64,000 nt of DNA, from contig JAYXKI010000001.1 in assembly GCA_037892935.1 (NCBI GenBank), forward strand, positions 1,426,001 through 1,490,000, in the 5' to 3' direction. Positions 1 through 12,916 of the stretch are shown here, one piece after another. The DNA comes from Phlebopus portentosus (Eukaryota; Basidiomycota; Agaricomycetes; Boletales; Boletinellaceae). Position 1 is the first letter of the stretch, and each line of letters opens with the position of its first letter. The notes beneath the pieces were generated by a model. The model saw only the letters and a list, made by a program, of their open reading frames with translations, did not search any database and was not told the origin of the DNA. The translations under genes were made by a program, and so were the position numbers.

Positions 1-420
1 CAAGAATTTCGTTTATCTGATGATGGGCGCGAAGCGGCACATCTGTCGCCGTTCTATGTGCGAGAGCATGCAAAGCGGCTGTTTCGTGGCGCATTATTCA
101 ATGATACCAAGTTCCTCGCAGACATAAATGTGATGGACTATTCCCTCGTTGCCGGCGTCGATAGCGTGAAAAACGAACTTGTGGTTGGCATTGTCGGTGC
201 GTCATGCAGTTTTCGTCCACTCTACTAATGAAATCAAGTATGCTGACTTCCTCTAGACTACATACGGACGTACACTTGGGACAAGAAATTGGAAAGCTGG
301 GTGAAAGAGTCAACGTTTTTGGCGGGTGCTGGGAAAGGTGAACCTACCATCATAACCCCTAAACAGTACAGGCAAAGATTTTTAAGCGCGATGGAGCGAT
401 ATTTTCCTCTGGTACGGTGA
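1..420 (+). CDS. FAB1: FAB1, 1-phosphatidylinositol-3-phosphate 5-kinase, C-terminal end (partial)
   Basis: This is the last part of the lipid kinase that makes PI(3,5)P2 on endosome and vacuole membranes. The frame is open from base 1 and shows the C-terminal catalytic motifs [12 protein letters not shown] and [20 protein letters not shown], followed by [11 protein letters not shown] and the ending [10 protein letters not shown]. Exons are 1..196 and 257..420; the 60-nt intron is GT-AG and splits the codon for D in VDYIRTYTW. The stop is TGA at 418-420. The start and the FYVE and chaperonin-like domains lie outside the window. The next gene (LTV1) converges on it, with 274 bp between the stops. 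The family identification is firm. Confidence 0.93.
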
Positions 421-694
421 CGTACTTATGTTTGTTTGTCCAGACCTCTCACAAATTGATAAGGTCCCGGACCGATGGATGAAACAAATCGATAATGAGG
501 ATGAGTGTAACGGGCTGCAAGATCTCTGGCCCGACTGGTAACAATACTCACGGACTGACCTTCTATTTTATTCCTTTGGGCATTGCTATGGCTATGAATT
601 GCTATTTTGGTTCGCATCTATGCACTTGTATAACACGCACACATTTGATGAGTTTACACTCTGTAATCTACAAATAACCTCGCTTGCGAACATG

Positions 695-2574
695 TTATAG
701 CTTCTTGATACCCTTAATCGAACTTGGAAGTGAGTTCAGCTGATGCCTCCTCTCTTGGGCGAATTTGGCGTGCGTCGCCTTCTTTTCAGCCCTTCGTTCT
801 TGTCGCTCCTCTTTTGCCGCTTGTTTCCGTGCGCGTTTCTCCTCTTTTGACTCGCCTTTCCTTCGAACAGTCGTGACGCGAGCGGCTTCGATACGAGGTG
901 CAATAAAGTCAAACGACATGTACTATGTATGGAAAATAAACACCCACGTCGGGTCTGCGGTTGTTCATGTTCATGGGACTTGTCTTGCTCCGAGGATTTT
1001 GGAATGCCTGTCCTCGGGTTGAGCTGGATCTTAGGCACCTTCGTCGTGTCCCGTGCTCGAATAAGTTTGGGGTGATTTTCCAGGTTGCTATAAGTACCTG
1101 AAGAAAGAGAAGAATCAATGTTTTTATCAGTCGCCAGCGAACCCGACAAAATTTACTGAGAATGGTTTCGCAGTCCCACTGTTCTTTCTTCTCTTCTACT
1201 ATATTCTCAAAGGCATCGTCATTACTTATACCTTCGTCTTCCCCAAGCTGGGCGTGGGCATCGTATCCGGTTTCTTTGAGAGATTGGCGGATTGTCCCGA
1301 GTTTTTCGACAACAGTTTCTCCCCGAAGAACAGGTCTCATTTTGCCACCGAGGATTTCGTAGTTGTCAAGAAAATCGTCCATAATAGCGTTGAAGTCTTC
1401 TCGCGAAGTAATTAGCTCGGGGGCTTCATCGGAGTCGTCAGAAGTCCCTTGATCCTCATCAGATTCGTACTCTTTCTCAACCTTGTGAAACAATATCAGA
1501 GAAATGCAATAAATGAGCAAGTTAGTGTGATCATGCCTTGTCGAATCGTTCATCAAGCAACGTCAAACCCTCATTACGGAACATGGAGGAGCTGCTCATA
1601 CTATAGCCCGAGGCTTCTGATGATCCCTTCCTTCGCTTTTTGCCTCCAATAACGGATATAGAGGGTAGCTGGCCAATGGTATCACCTCCCTCGGAACGTG
1701 CCAGATCATCCGATTGGGCTTGCTGCTGTTTCATTTTTGCTTCGTGTTCTTTCTTAAACCTAGCAAATCGCGCCTCCCAGCCCTCCCCCTCTTCTTCGCC
1801 AACAGGAGAAGCAGGACCTCTGCGCTCCTCTCGCCCCATCTCTTCGCCTTCATCTTTGCCTTCTTCAGTGAACTCAAAGTCAAGTTCATTGGCATCACCC
1901 TTCAGTTCACCATCTCCAACCAGTTCGGCAAAGAAGTCCTCCTCAAGCGAATCATCGACAAACGCATCGTCCTCCAGTGCTTCGAGCGTCTGGCGGAGGT
2001 GCGGATCCATATCGGGTTGAAAACCCTCAAGCTCAGCAGGTATAGCCCCTTGCGAGCTATAGACCTGCTCTCGTGTAAGCTCCTTTTCAGAAGGGAGTAC
2101 TTCCTTAGGAAGATCGCGCAGGGTAATAGCATCGTTGTGCGCTTTGCCCTTTCCTTTCCTTCCTAGGTCGCTCTTTCCTGGATGCTTGGAAGCAGCTGAT
2201 GCTTCGATGAGGATACTCTCAACACCATCCTCTTGTTGTCCGACGACACGCAAATGTTGCATGTAGTCATACTCCGTGTCATCATAATACACGCCGTACA
2301 ACGTAGCCTCGCCAATGTTAGCACGTTCCAGGTCGTGCGCAAGTTCAGAAGGTGAGAGTGTTTGCTCAAGTACTGCTCTAGACTGGCCCTATGTGGATGA
2401 TACCTCAGCTTTGTGGATCATATTTTCAGTGTGGTGGACACGCACCTTGACAATTGGTTTCAAGACATGACTACTTGCTTCTGGGTCATGTATACGCGGG
2501 TCCCGCTGTGAGCGGTGGACAAGCTGAAAGTGCCGTGCACCCGGCTGCTTGAATATAGACTTCTTCGGCGGCAT
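695..2574 (-). CDS. LTV1: LTV1, 40S ribosomal subunit biogenesis/export factor
   Basis: Ltv1 is a non-ribosomal factor of late pre-40S particles that helps small-subunit maturation and export. The N-terminus (FKQPGARHFQLVHRSQRDPR, then DPEASSHVLKP) is the Ltv1 signature. An acidic middle follows, then a basic C-terminus with GESKEEKRARKQAAKEERQ. My exons are 2574..2446, 2388..1537, 1481..1157, 1097..948 and 885..695, giving 548 aa with phase kept at every junction. The intron 1536..1482 starts with GC (AAG|GCATGA), not GT. No GT donor keeps the conserved run ERFDK-VEKEYESD in frame. The last intron (947..886) was chosen because it joins phase 1 to phase 1 and restores TRPARVTTVRRKGES. Gene identity is firm; the last intron is slightly less so. 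Confidence 0.9.
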
Positions 2575-2816
2575 AGTAGATATACTAATTCAAATCCCAA
2601 CAGGTCATGTTCGTTCAGTTTAGGCGTCAAATTTTGAGGCGTCGATCCTCGAAATCAATTACGGAAGCAAGTGGAAGGAAGAGAAATTCATTACATTACA
2701 AGTAATTGCGAAAGGAACGTGCGTATATGGTATGGAGTACTGATACACTTTTGGTAATAAAAATTGGTATAACTCCGCAACCGAAAATATAATAGTCAAT
2801 AATAACAGTCGCTCTT

Positions 2817-4069
2817 TCAGTCTGAACCAGTCAGACCGCCCGTCGCACCAGTATCAGCAATACGTTGGAGTGCCTGGTCCTGTTGAACACAGGTGACAGT
2901 GGTACCCGCCTTGTTCACAAGTGGCAGAGCAGCACAGGTGTTCCCAGCAGCTTCACCGCAGTCCATCAGTTGGAATGCACCGTTGGCGCAAAGCGCGAAG
3001 CTCGTGCCGACGCATGCCGTCTCGCCCTCATCGCAGGAGCTATTTTGTGAAAGAGTTTGGAACTGCGCGTTCAATTTCTGCGCGTCCAATCCGTTCTGGA
3101 GAAGGAAGTCTGAGGAGGAGGATGAAGATGGCGAGGCGGCAACATTTACAGTTGCACTTCCCGACGACGCATCGGATGAAGGAGCGCCGCAAGAGGATAC
3201 TTCAGTAGGTGAGGCCACAAAGGTGTCGGATTCTGTGGCTATAGACGTGGTCGCCGAAGTGTCAGATACAGTAGCTGTGGCCGTAGCTGACTCTACAACA
3301 CTCGAGGCAGCTGCGGAGCTCGAAGCAGAGCCTGTATCACTCGAGTTACTGCCGGAACTGGAGTTGCTGGAACCACCAGATGAGTTTACGTTGCTACGAG
3401 ACCACGTTAGTCAAACTCAGGGAGACAAACAGAATTGAACAAACCTGAGTCCGGGATCATCAGTGATATCAGAGAGCTGACTCCCGTCTGTAATCCCTCC
3501 TTGCGGGTTAGCCGGGCAGCTTTTCGGCGTCTCAAGACTTGACAGTCCGAATGGCACGGTGCCCTCAGCACCAGCCTGGAGGTTCCCGACAAACGTGTCC
3601 TTCGTACCCTCAAACTGGCACTGGAACAAGCCATTTAACTCCGAATTCTTAGGAGCTTCCTGGCAATACGGAATTTGGAACGAATCAGGCGAGTTTCGTG
3701 GCTGCTGCACGAATATCTGGGTGAACTTGATCATATCCGCGTCATTGTTGAGCTGTTTGGCCAGATCGATCATCTGGTCGGCTGCGTTCTGCTGGTCGCA
3801 TGGACCTGCCGCTGCAAGGAGGGTCATGAACGCAGTTTGCGAGAGAGGATTGCACTGATCGGCTCCGCCTGCTGCCGTCTAAAACCGATGCGAACTGGAT
3901 GTTAGATAATGATATGACAAAATCCGTAAAGAACGGGACGTACGCATGCTTGCACCCATTTGGCAGTGGAATCAGCGATGGTCTGCGCAATGCGCTTGTT
4001 CAAGGGACTTGCCCAAGATGTAGTGGCCGAGGTGGCAAGGACAAGGGCGAAAAGGTTAGAAGCGACCAT
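2817..4069 (-). CDS. Secreted Ser/Thr-rich protein with CBM19-like cysteine module
   Basis: This is a probable extracellular protein of 378 aa. It starts with a signal peptide (MVASNLFALVLATSATTSWA) at an ATG in GCCGCCATGG context. A cysteine-containing middle domain follows, then a Ser/Thr/Ala-rich linker and a C-terminal module with regularly spaced cysteines (SSCDEGETACVGTSFALC, MDCGEAAGNTC, then LPLVNKAGTTVTC). The cysteine pattern resembles chitin-binding CBM19-like modules of basidiomycete secreted proteins. That family call comes from memory and is inference. Exons are 4069..3944, 3878..3445 and 3393..2817; all junctions keep phase. No catalytic domain is recognised. It lies tandem to LTV1, with 242 bp between this stop and the LTV1 start. 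Confidence 0.8.
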
Positions 4070-4950
4070 GGCGGCTAGAAAGAACGACCGAGCGACTTCA
4101 CAGAGAACGAAAACGAAGGAGATGGAAGACGTGAAAATCTGCTTCAAGCAGAGGAGTAATGAAAGGATAAGGAAGAGGGGAAGGATCGAATTGGATAGCG
4201 GCCGTGCATAGAGGAATGATCTTTATATCTGGCTGAGCAGCCTGTTACCACACGAGTTATTGTAGTTGTTGGCGTGGATGAATGAAGTTTTCAGTCACGG
4301 GGGTTCAGAGCCAACCATTCTTTTCGGCAGGGAAAACCACAACTGCTTCTGTTCGGAAGATGTGTGAATCATGAGCAAGTACATTATTATTATATCCTGC
4401 CGGATCAAATCATAACTCTCCTCCTTCGTTACGACCTATGATGAGCAGTTTTCTTTCATATATCTTTGCGTATGGTGAACATCCAACGAGGAAAGAGGGA
4501 TTGGCCCGGTCATGTTGTCTATGTTGTCTCTGTATAGCTATTAATATTGTCGTCAATGCTCAGTACAACAAAAGACAAGCGTAGCTCACCTCGAATGCTA
4601 CCCTACCACTCCGCTGCACAATCAACAAGAAGTCTTCCCAATCAGGATGAAGGATGCTCTCCGAGCTCGATTCCGACTCGATGAAGGCTCCCATAGTAAC
4701 TTGTCTGCTTACCCGTCGTTGCTATGGAGGCGATCACCACACCAGATGCGTCGGGGATCCTCACGCTATACCTCCTACGCACAACTCATCATCCATTCTT
4801 CCTTTCAGGCTAATTTTAGATACAATGCACACCCGCTCACCCTTATGCGGCACTAGTACTCGTGCCGAAAATGACTACAAAGAAGCTGTAATTATAGCTA
4901 ATACCTCTCACAGTGAGTGTTTTAGTAAGGAGCTATACTCATGCCTTCTC
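4070..4950. other. Intergenic region, 881 bp
   Basis: This lies upstream of the secreted protein and downstream of the GH92 gene, both read on the minus strand. It should hold the promoter of the first and the 3' UTR of the second. I see no convincing gene, RNA or repeat in it. Confidence 0.6.
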
Positions 4951-7900
4951 TCATAACTCGGCCTTCTGTGCTCTCTCGGTATGCTCTCTACCTTCTCTAG
5001 CCGCATCTTCACCGCGCGCAATAGTCGCTGATCCCCACGCTTGTGGCCTGTCACTCATCTCAAACACGATATTTGCCCCGTGTGCGATTTGCGCGTGTGT
5101 GATCACCGGATCGACTAGTGGAATGCCGTCTATGGTCAAACTCTTCACGTACTTTTTGGTTGGTGCACCTTTTGAGGTAATGACGAGAGGGCGCGGTGCT
5201 CCCGGAAGATTAATCGTCACTTTATCGAAAAACGGTCTGAAAAACGCAGATAAGAACATGACCGGATCGTCGAGAGTATACGGGAAGAATGGCACATACG
5301 CTCCTACAACATATGTAGCTGAAATTGGATCCACAGGGTAGAATCCCAACGCACTAAAAAGATACCACGCGCTCATTTGACCACAGTCTTCATTCTGAAG
5401 TAAGTTACTGCTTAGTGTGGAAAACAGAACCTATTAGAAGAAAAGCCTCACCCCAGAAAGCCCATCGATAGTGTCGTTATAATCTTCTCTCGCAATGTCG
5501 CGGACACGTTGTTGTGTCTTCGACGCTGCTCCCGCGAGTGAATACAGGTAAGGGATATGATGCGACGGCTACAACGAAGCTACGCATTGGTAACGCGCAA
5601 TTACAAGTTTCGAAATGAACTCGCCTCGTTGGTATGCGCGTTGTGGCCTCCGTCGAAATGCTGGTCCAGAAAGTCTACGAAGCTGGCGTTTCCGCCCTTG
5701 AGCGCAACGAGTCCCGGAACATCGTGCGGCACATCAAACGTATATGCCCACATGTCGCCCTCTGTCCAGCCTTGGTCCTGACCTGCCCATGCACCAGAAG
5801 CATTGCGAGCCTCCATGAAACCCGTACCATTGTTAAAGATTGACTTGTACGCGCTGTGTGAGCGTGTACCGAAGGATTCTGCATCTGCCGTCTTGTTGAG
5901 AGCTGCAGCTAGAACGGCAACAGCGTAGTCGTCATCTGATGTCTCTTTTGAATACTGAACTTCCGCAAGAAGAAATTGTCCGACTAACAGGCATAATCCA
6001 ATGTTCGTGATGCTGCCTCCGAATGGATGTCATTCGCAACCCAGCCTTTCGGCGCGTATACAGTTGACAGCCCCGCACGTACTTCATATCCAACCCCCTG
6101 AAATGCGGGTTGAGTACCTTGGATTTACTGCTGTAGCACATGATGGTCAGGTACCTGTTCTCGGTCACCATACCTACTTCTAGTCAACAAAATGTCTTCA
6201 GAAGGAAAAGCGAGACTTGCCGCAAATAATCGTCACTTTCCGGAGGAACGATTGCATCTTTATGCACCGCTTCGTAAGCTAACTCAGCATCAAACTTGTC
6301 GCCAAAGCCTTTTAGGACGGCTTCGGCTACAAGGGAATCAGCGTGCGTGCCAACCATGATATTTGTCTCTAAACACAAGCCAAATGAGTTTCTAGCGGAC
6401 TCATTTCACCACATGTTGTAACTTGAAGGAACTCGCCTACAATATTTTTCCACATGGGAAGCCACCCTCCCTTTCAGCAAAACTATGTCAACGTAGTTCG
6501 ACTAGTCGAAACACATGCGACTTACCTCCTTGTAATCCTGGAGCATGCTCGTCACCATAGCTGGTATACGTTCTGGGACAAACAGTATCTGCCATGCCCA
6601 CGCTGCTCTGAACGTATCCTGAAAAAATGGATTCAACAAAGGGCACGGGAGTACTCCGAAATAGAGCATACCCAAATTGAATAACCGGTATACGAATCGC
6701 TATCATGAACGGTATCATCATAGCCGGAATAATATTTCCCCTCTTCACTTTGCTCGTACGGGTACTGCCATAGAAATCAGCAGAGGAATACCAAAGAGAA
6801 GGTATGATTACCGACTTGCAATGCATGGAAGAAACCTGTGTAAAACGTCGTCAAGTTCTCCTTGGTAGCTCCCTCAATCGCGATCGTCTCAAGCTTGTCC
6901 TTCCACGCTTTACGGGTCTCATATGCCGTTTCCTCGAATAAACGCCCGTCCGGCACTTCATTCTCGAGGTTCCGACGCGCTTGGTCAACTGAGATGAACG
7001 AGACGCCTACGCGTACATTCACTGCACTCGACGCATCTGCAAAGCGCACATACCCCGAGAGTTGAGCGCCTGTACTATCTATTTCGTTCGCAGATATTGA
7101 TCCATTCCTCGCAACGCCCCATGATACAAAGGGTACGTCGAAGCGCGCGACAAAGTATCCTGAAAATGATGGAGCTGGATTTGGTCCGATCAGGAAGTCC
7201 TGTCGTTCCGGGTTGTTACCTGAGATTTCTCTCGCGACAGGGTCAATGTGTACAGATCCGATGGGATATGTAAAGTTAGTCGGGCTGTCATAGCCCATGA
7301 CTGAAGCTCGCGTTACTTCCAATAGAACAAACGGATCGCTGTTCTCAGGAAATGTAAAACGAAGGTGTCCAACGCGAGACGCTGACATTGAGCGTGAGGG
7401 ATTCATCTTAGCATAAAGTATGTTAAGACAACTTACTTGCAGTCATCTCTGTCTTCACCTCCCCACCCTTCTCATCAGTCATTTGCACCTTATAGTATGC
7501 AGCTCCAGCTTGCTCGTCTTTTTTCTCGAACTTCATCGCGCGATCCTCAAAACGAGGCTTTACTTCACCGGTACCAGGAACAACGGTGAACGTCGCGCTT
7601 TCACCCATCCATATCGCCGGCTGGTGCGTAGCTTGGAATCCATGAATCTCACGGTCGGTATGATTGTACGGCGTGACAGATACATAATTCGACCGCGTTT
7701 GTGCGACCCAACGCGTCATCCCGAAGGGAGGCGCGACGCTTGGGATCATCCCGCCTGACCCGTCTGGCGTGATACCGCCGTTCCCAATCATTCTGAAGCA
7801 ATAACGCGGTTGCGTAGGTTCATCAGCAACGACTTCGAGAAACATATGCCATATCAGCGAGCTTACGGGTTCACATAGTCAACAGCTGCGCTAGCAGGTG

Positions 7901-8000
7901 TACCAATGGGAGGTACAGAGCTCGTCCATTGTGCCCAAATTGACCAAAGGTACGCATAAGGCTGCCACTGAAGCAGCTGCATTCTCCTGTAAAGACGCAT
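4951..8000 (-). CDS. GH92 alpha-1,2-mannosidase, 13 exons
   Basis: This glycoside hydrolase family 92 enzyme (calcium-dependent exo-alpha-mannosidase) trims mannose from N-glycans and mannoproteins. Family landmarks in order are VDYVNPMIGNGG, GMIPSVAPPFGMTRWVAQ, HALQYPYEQSEEGKYYSGY, YSIWDTFRAAWAWQ, MVGTHADSLVAEA, HTNEPSHHIPYLY, NEDCGQMSAWYLFSALGFYP and APFFDKVTINLPG. Exons are 8000..7867, 7792..7437, 7381..6816, 6764..6672, 6618..6526, 6470..6437, 6368..6221, 6173..6155, 6097..5989, 5935..5625, 5568..5452, 5394..5300 and 5236..4951 (786 aa). Three of the 12 introns begin with GC (6436, 6220 and 5624). Exon 8 is only 19 nt. The start is uncertain: the ATG at 8000 gives no clear signal peptide, although most relatives are secreted, so an upstream exon may be missing. 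Confidence 0.93.
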
Positions 8001-9142
8001 CGTTAGTCCAATCCAGAATAAAGCAGCATGTTCTCTTCCATGTTATGTACCAAGATGATTTTATATTTTCGCCGTCCCGTCATACATACAACTGACCAGC
8101 TGACTTTCAAGACACTTCGACGATGACCGCGTGGTACAGATTGGTTTGTGTATTGATCAAGTTATTCTCAGTTCAACCCGGACCGTGAGGGTGCAGACAA
8201 AGCGGCGATCAAGTCGCTGGCATCTGTATTTCTTCGTAAGAGGTGACCATTGGACGGTCACTTGATGTGAGTTTCTGAGAACCGACTCGGACGCGTCACT
8301 TACGTAACTCATGGAATTCTTTTTCTCCCCGATACAACAATCTCCCCCATCACTACAAAACCTGTACTACATAAACCTTGCCTTTACAATATATAAACTT
8401 TACAATTACATCGATCCTTCTACGCGTTCATCTTGGAACTCCGATCCATTCCATTTGGACTCGTCACTTCCCTCTTTAAGTACTAGGGTTTGGAGGGACA
8501 TGTTCGGGCAATAAACATTGAGCGCACAAATCACCGGCATTTACCGACCAACACGTAAGGAGAATAACAATGTATATACTACAGAGCATATGTGCAAAGC
8601 GACTCAGCGCGAGTAAAGCTACAACACCTAAGTAACTAAATCATGTACAAGAAAGCCGACGACGCTTTGAGTAAAGAGCATCTACGCAGTCGGAATCGGC
8701 TCAAAAAGAAGCGCATAAGGTATGAGGTATGAAGTAATGGGTCAAAAACAAGATTATGAAGAAAAGAAGTGAAGGTTCTTCGGATATAAGTATGAGGTAG
8801 GTGCACAATACGAGGAGATATCAATGACGCCAGGGTACTGTACAAAGAATAGGAGGCGACAATTAGGTATGATATGATGCACGATTGCAAAGAAGAGGAA
8901 GTCCAGACGCCCGGGTTGCCGATGTGACAGAGAAAGATAATAAGAAGTACGGAATAGACTCTGAGTGCAATCGCAGACACAAATGATGAGAAGATATGGA
9001 CGAGAAGAGACTCGTCACGGGCGGGTAGAGTGATAAAGTGAAATTAAAGAGTAAAGCAGCATGCAACACGATTAAATAATTGCATCAACGAGAAAGTGAA
9101 AGGCTGCGCGGTTCAGATTAAAATGAAGAAACAGGGGAGACA
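8001..9142. other. Intergenic region, 1.14 kb
   Basis: This lies upstream of GH92 and downstream of the 728-aa gene, both on the minus strand. It is AT-rich around 8640-9100. No reading frame here has recognisable protein sequence, and I see no tRNA or long repeat. An unrecognised first exon of GH92 carrying a signal peptide could lie in the first few hundred bases. Confidence 0.5.
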
Positions 9143-11382
9143 TCATTTCGCCTCAAAGGCAAGGCGACTCCCACCAAGTCCCTCGAACGCAACACCCGTT
9201 AAGCGCTCCCGGCCGCAGCCCAAGCTACCAGAGTGCGCTCGGCCCCCCCATGGGATGCCCTTCTCACTCAAACGCTTTGCATGCGCCTTCAGCCGCAGCA
9301 TACAGGGATTTGCTACCGGCCGCAACCGCCATTCCGGTGTAATCGGCGTCTCCCGCGGGCGCAAAGGAGAAGGAGGCACGAATGCAAGCGGTGCAAACAC
9401 TCGCGGTGGCACAGGAGCATCAGGACTTGGGCAAGTTGGTACGAGAGGAATGTTGAGATCGGAAGGTAAGTTGAGATCCCGTGTTGGTCCGTGTATAGGA
9501 TAAGGCGCAAAATATTGCACGTCGCTTGGACTCGCGCGATATCCGGGAGGCTCTAGGGATTGAAGGGCCCTACGCGTGGAATTCGGATCCGGTAATAAGA
9601 GGTCTGGCTGCAAAGTAACCGCGAAGTGAATAGTGCGTAGGTACGATTGTTGCATTCTGCTCGCGAAATCCATTAGTCCGTGGACGGATTGTCTTACCCG
9701 CGTCACAAGCACAGATGTGGCTTTCCTATCCTTAATCTGATGTGACAGACGAAGTGATGTTTCATCTGGGGTTTGCTCCTGCTTCCCACACTCGGTGTGA
9801 AGAGGTGTCTCGGACAATTCAACAAGTGCGAGGCTGCACCTACGATAAGTTCGACATGAATGGACAGCTCGCTTGCCGGGCGACATCTCATCGACTAGAG
9901 ATGGAAATTGCGCCTTCCCTGATTTCGGAGAGGAAGGCGGTGTAGTAATGAACGTCGAGGTAGTGGTCCCACTTGCCGCCGAAGCCCATGAATTCGTACG
10001 CGAGATCGTTGACTCAGAGCTCGCGGAGCATGCAATGCAAGAAGTATCCGCTTCTGGGAAACGAGAGAAAGCCCAGATTCTCGGGTAGGCTTCCATCTTG
10101 CCTTTACTTTTCGCCGGTAGTCGCTCAGCATCATGCGGAAGACATGGTTCTAGTAATGAGCTCAGCACCCGATCCCGCGATGGCGAACGTGGTCTCTGTG
10201 GCTCAGATTCAGGAAAGAGCGGACCATGAAGGCTCCTGACAATCTCTCTAAAAGAGACTGAACAAGGCTTCACTTCTGGCAGGTCTCCTTGAAAAGTCGA
10301 ATGGAAAGTCGGAACCAAGTCGATTCTTGACGAGAAAAGGCCGGAGGATTCGGTTGTTTCATTGCACTTGTGGGTCACGGAGTCAGCTTATTCCCATTCG
10401 TAGTCCTCGTATTACGTACCTGTACGGACAAACCCGCGGCGATTGAATGTGAAAGATGTTCCCTTTTCACTCTGAGCTCCAGTACGCGAGAGGTTTGCGA
10501 GGAAGATCTCGACCCTTCATCGGGTCGATGAATAAAAGCCTTAGACGTCCCAACCTGTCCAGATTCTATGTCCTGTATCCGGTCGCGTACGCGGCACTTC
10601 CTTGATTGTGCTTCTCGCTCTCGACGTTCACGTTCTTCATTGATCGCAGCAAGAGACTCCTCGTCAAGCACGAGTTCACCGCCAGGCACGAATTCAAAAT
10701 CCTCGTCACGGACTTGGTCGATGCGCGGATCATCATCGGATGTCACGTCGATGCCTTGCGTCTTGAGATAAAGGACGCGTGCGCGGTGCATGTTCCGGCA
10801 GCGGCAGTGCTTCTCACCGGGAGTCGGCAAACAAGTGATCTGACAAGCTGCGTAGGCTTGTTGCATTTGGTCTTGTAAGCTCAGACTGTCAAGTGAAATT
10901 GAAGACTCTTCATCTTCGCCAACGAAGGAAGAAGCCTCGGTGACGGAGACGGAACTAGAATTGTCTCCGTCGATGACGCATTGTCGTTGACACGAGTCAG
11001 ACGGCTCGACGGCTGAGTCAGAGGATTGCACTGGTCTGCGAGGCGACGATGTAAGGGTAGGTAAACGACACGAGCTTGATGATGCAACCGGCCCTGGATT
11101 GTCGAGTGGTGCGGACGTAGTATTGGGTATTGACGAAGCGCGTGAAAACGAGGCTGGGGGAGACGTTGGACGAGGCGAACTCGAGCACGCTTGATGGACT
11201 AGCTGAGAAGCAAAAGCCGCGCGTTTTCGTCGTTCCTCGGACTTCTTGCGTGCAATAGCCGCCTGGGACACGATCCTGGATCTACCACGTTCTACGATCA
11301 CCTGCCTGTGGCGACGCGTCGGCATCGCGTGGGAAGGGGGAACCGGCGCAAAATGGTTATAATATTGGTGAACGGAGAGCAT
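9143..11382 (-). CDS. Unknown protein, Ser/Pro-rich, probably fungus-specific
   Basis: I do not recognise a named family. Two exons (11382..10420 and 10366..9143) join in phase over a 53-nt GT-AG intron with a CTGAC branch site, giving 728 aa. The first half has a basic stretch (RKKSEERRKRAAF) and Ser/Pro-rich low complexity. A short cysteine/histidine patch (CLPTPGEKHCRCRNMHRAR) follows, then an acidic segment and a charged coiled-coil-like stretch rich in Glu and Arg. The C-terminus looks more ordered, with WRLRPVANPCMLRLKAHAKR and CGRERLTGVAFEGLG near the end. The basic and disordered character hints at a nuclear or regulatory protein, but that is a guess. Confidence 0.7.
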
Positions 11383-12916
11383 GGCGGTTGAGGAGGAGAG
11401 AGAAAGGGGAAGGAGATGAGGAGGAAGGGGAGGAGAGAGAAAGGCGAGGGCTGATAGGTGGCGGTATGGCCGTAAGTAGATGTTGATACTTGTGGACAGC
11501 TTTGATAAGGACAACGTTATGTTATGTAACGTCAGCACGCGCACGCGACTTCCAATTAAATATATATATTTCATTTATGTATTTTCCATTAATTTCCCTT
11601 ATCCAATCCTTGATTTCCTATTTCTTCCCTTCCCCGTCTCCTCGTTGCACTGTCACCGTAGCCACTGTGCTCAGCTCGCTCCGTCTGCTAAGCTCTCTCG
11701 CGCAAGCTATTTTGACGCCCGAGGTAAAAAAACTGTGAGGTGGTGGCTTGGTTATCGGCCAACCAGAAGACGGCGCTCAGTAAAAGGCTGATGTTTCCCA
11801 GCATCTGAGCGGCGTCGATGCTTCCTTGAGTTCGTAGCTAGCCGTTGTCCCGCCTCGAGGCCCCGCTATCTCTTTCTATTATTTCATCGCCCTGCCTCGC
11901 TCCCTGCTGCGTGTTCCCTCTACTCGCCCTCTTTGGCCATGAAGACAATCAACCATCCCCGACCCCCTATACTTGCCTCGCGGCCTTGTTAGAGTCCGGT
12001 ACACTCTGACTCCATCATACTCGGCTATGCCCATGTACACCGCGCTTGTTGGACTTCTTCGCTGATAAGGACTCAATGATATTAATAATAATGTTAACTG
12101 CGCCTTTGGTCCGCTAGGACTCTCTCCACCGTTACCGTACAAGGAGATGGCGTCTTTGGCTTCTCTGTCACCTCGACCTGTTCCTCCACCTTCGGCCCTT
12201 CTCGTAATCCATCACAAGATCACTCATCCCGCTCCTCTTGTACTCGGACAAGATCGAACAAGCGATAACGTCGCCCAATTCTCGCAACCTATGCAACTCG
12301 TCGTTTCCGGCGTTCATTTCCGACTGCTCTTGTGTTCATACATGACGTTGCGGTCGTGACTCTCGGTATCGTTTTCACCTCCCGACTCTTCCTTGCCTAA
12401 AATAATTGTTTTTCTGTCATTTTGTATGGATTATAGTTCAAGTTGGTTATTTTCAGCTACGAACCAGGCACCCGAGGAGCATGTACAGTAAGTAGTACAT
12501 ATACACGCAAGCGCCAAGGAAAGCACCATTTTCTGATTCCGTTGGAATCGAAACCTGTCAAAGTAAAAATTCTTATTTGTTATTGTCACCGATCGACGGT
12601 TACTTGTTTGCCCTTGTTTGCCTTCCGTGCCTCGCCACATGATGATTCGCCAAATCAGTGGCGAAGATGAATCGCGATCCCATCAGATTTGAAACACTCA
12701 AAATCAATTCATCTTGATTACAGTAAGATAACACAGCACACCAACTCTGCTCCCCAAACCGCATTCGCACCATATCTTGCTTCCTGAGCCAAACGATGAT
12801 CAGATACAGTTGGGTACGGGTCTAGTTCATCAGTGTACAAGAATTTTGCCACATGATGATATACTTCTACATAGTAAACGCTATTCGATACACATTTTGG
12901 TTTCTGCAGCATTTCC
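11383..12916. other. Intergenic region, 1.53 kb
   Basis: This holds the upstream region of the 728-aa gene (with an AT run around 11558-11575) and the 3' flank of SKI2. Pyrimidine-rich stretches occur near 11590-11720. No open frame in it shows conserved protein sequence. Confidence 0.5.
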
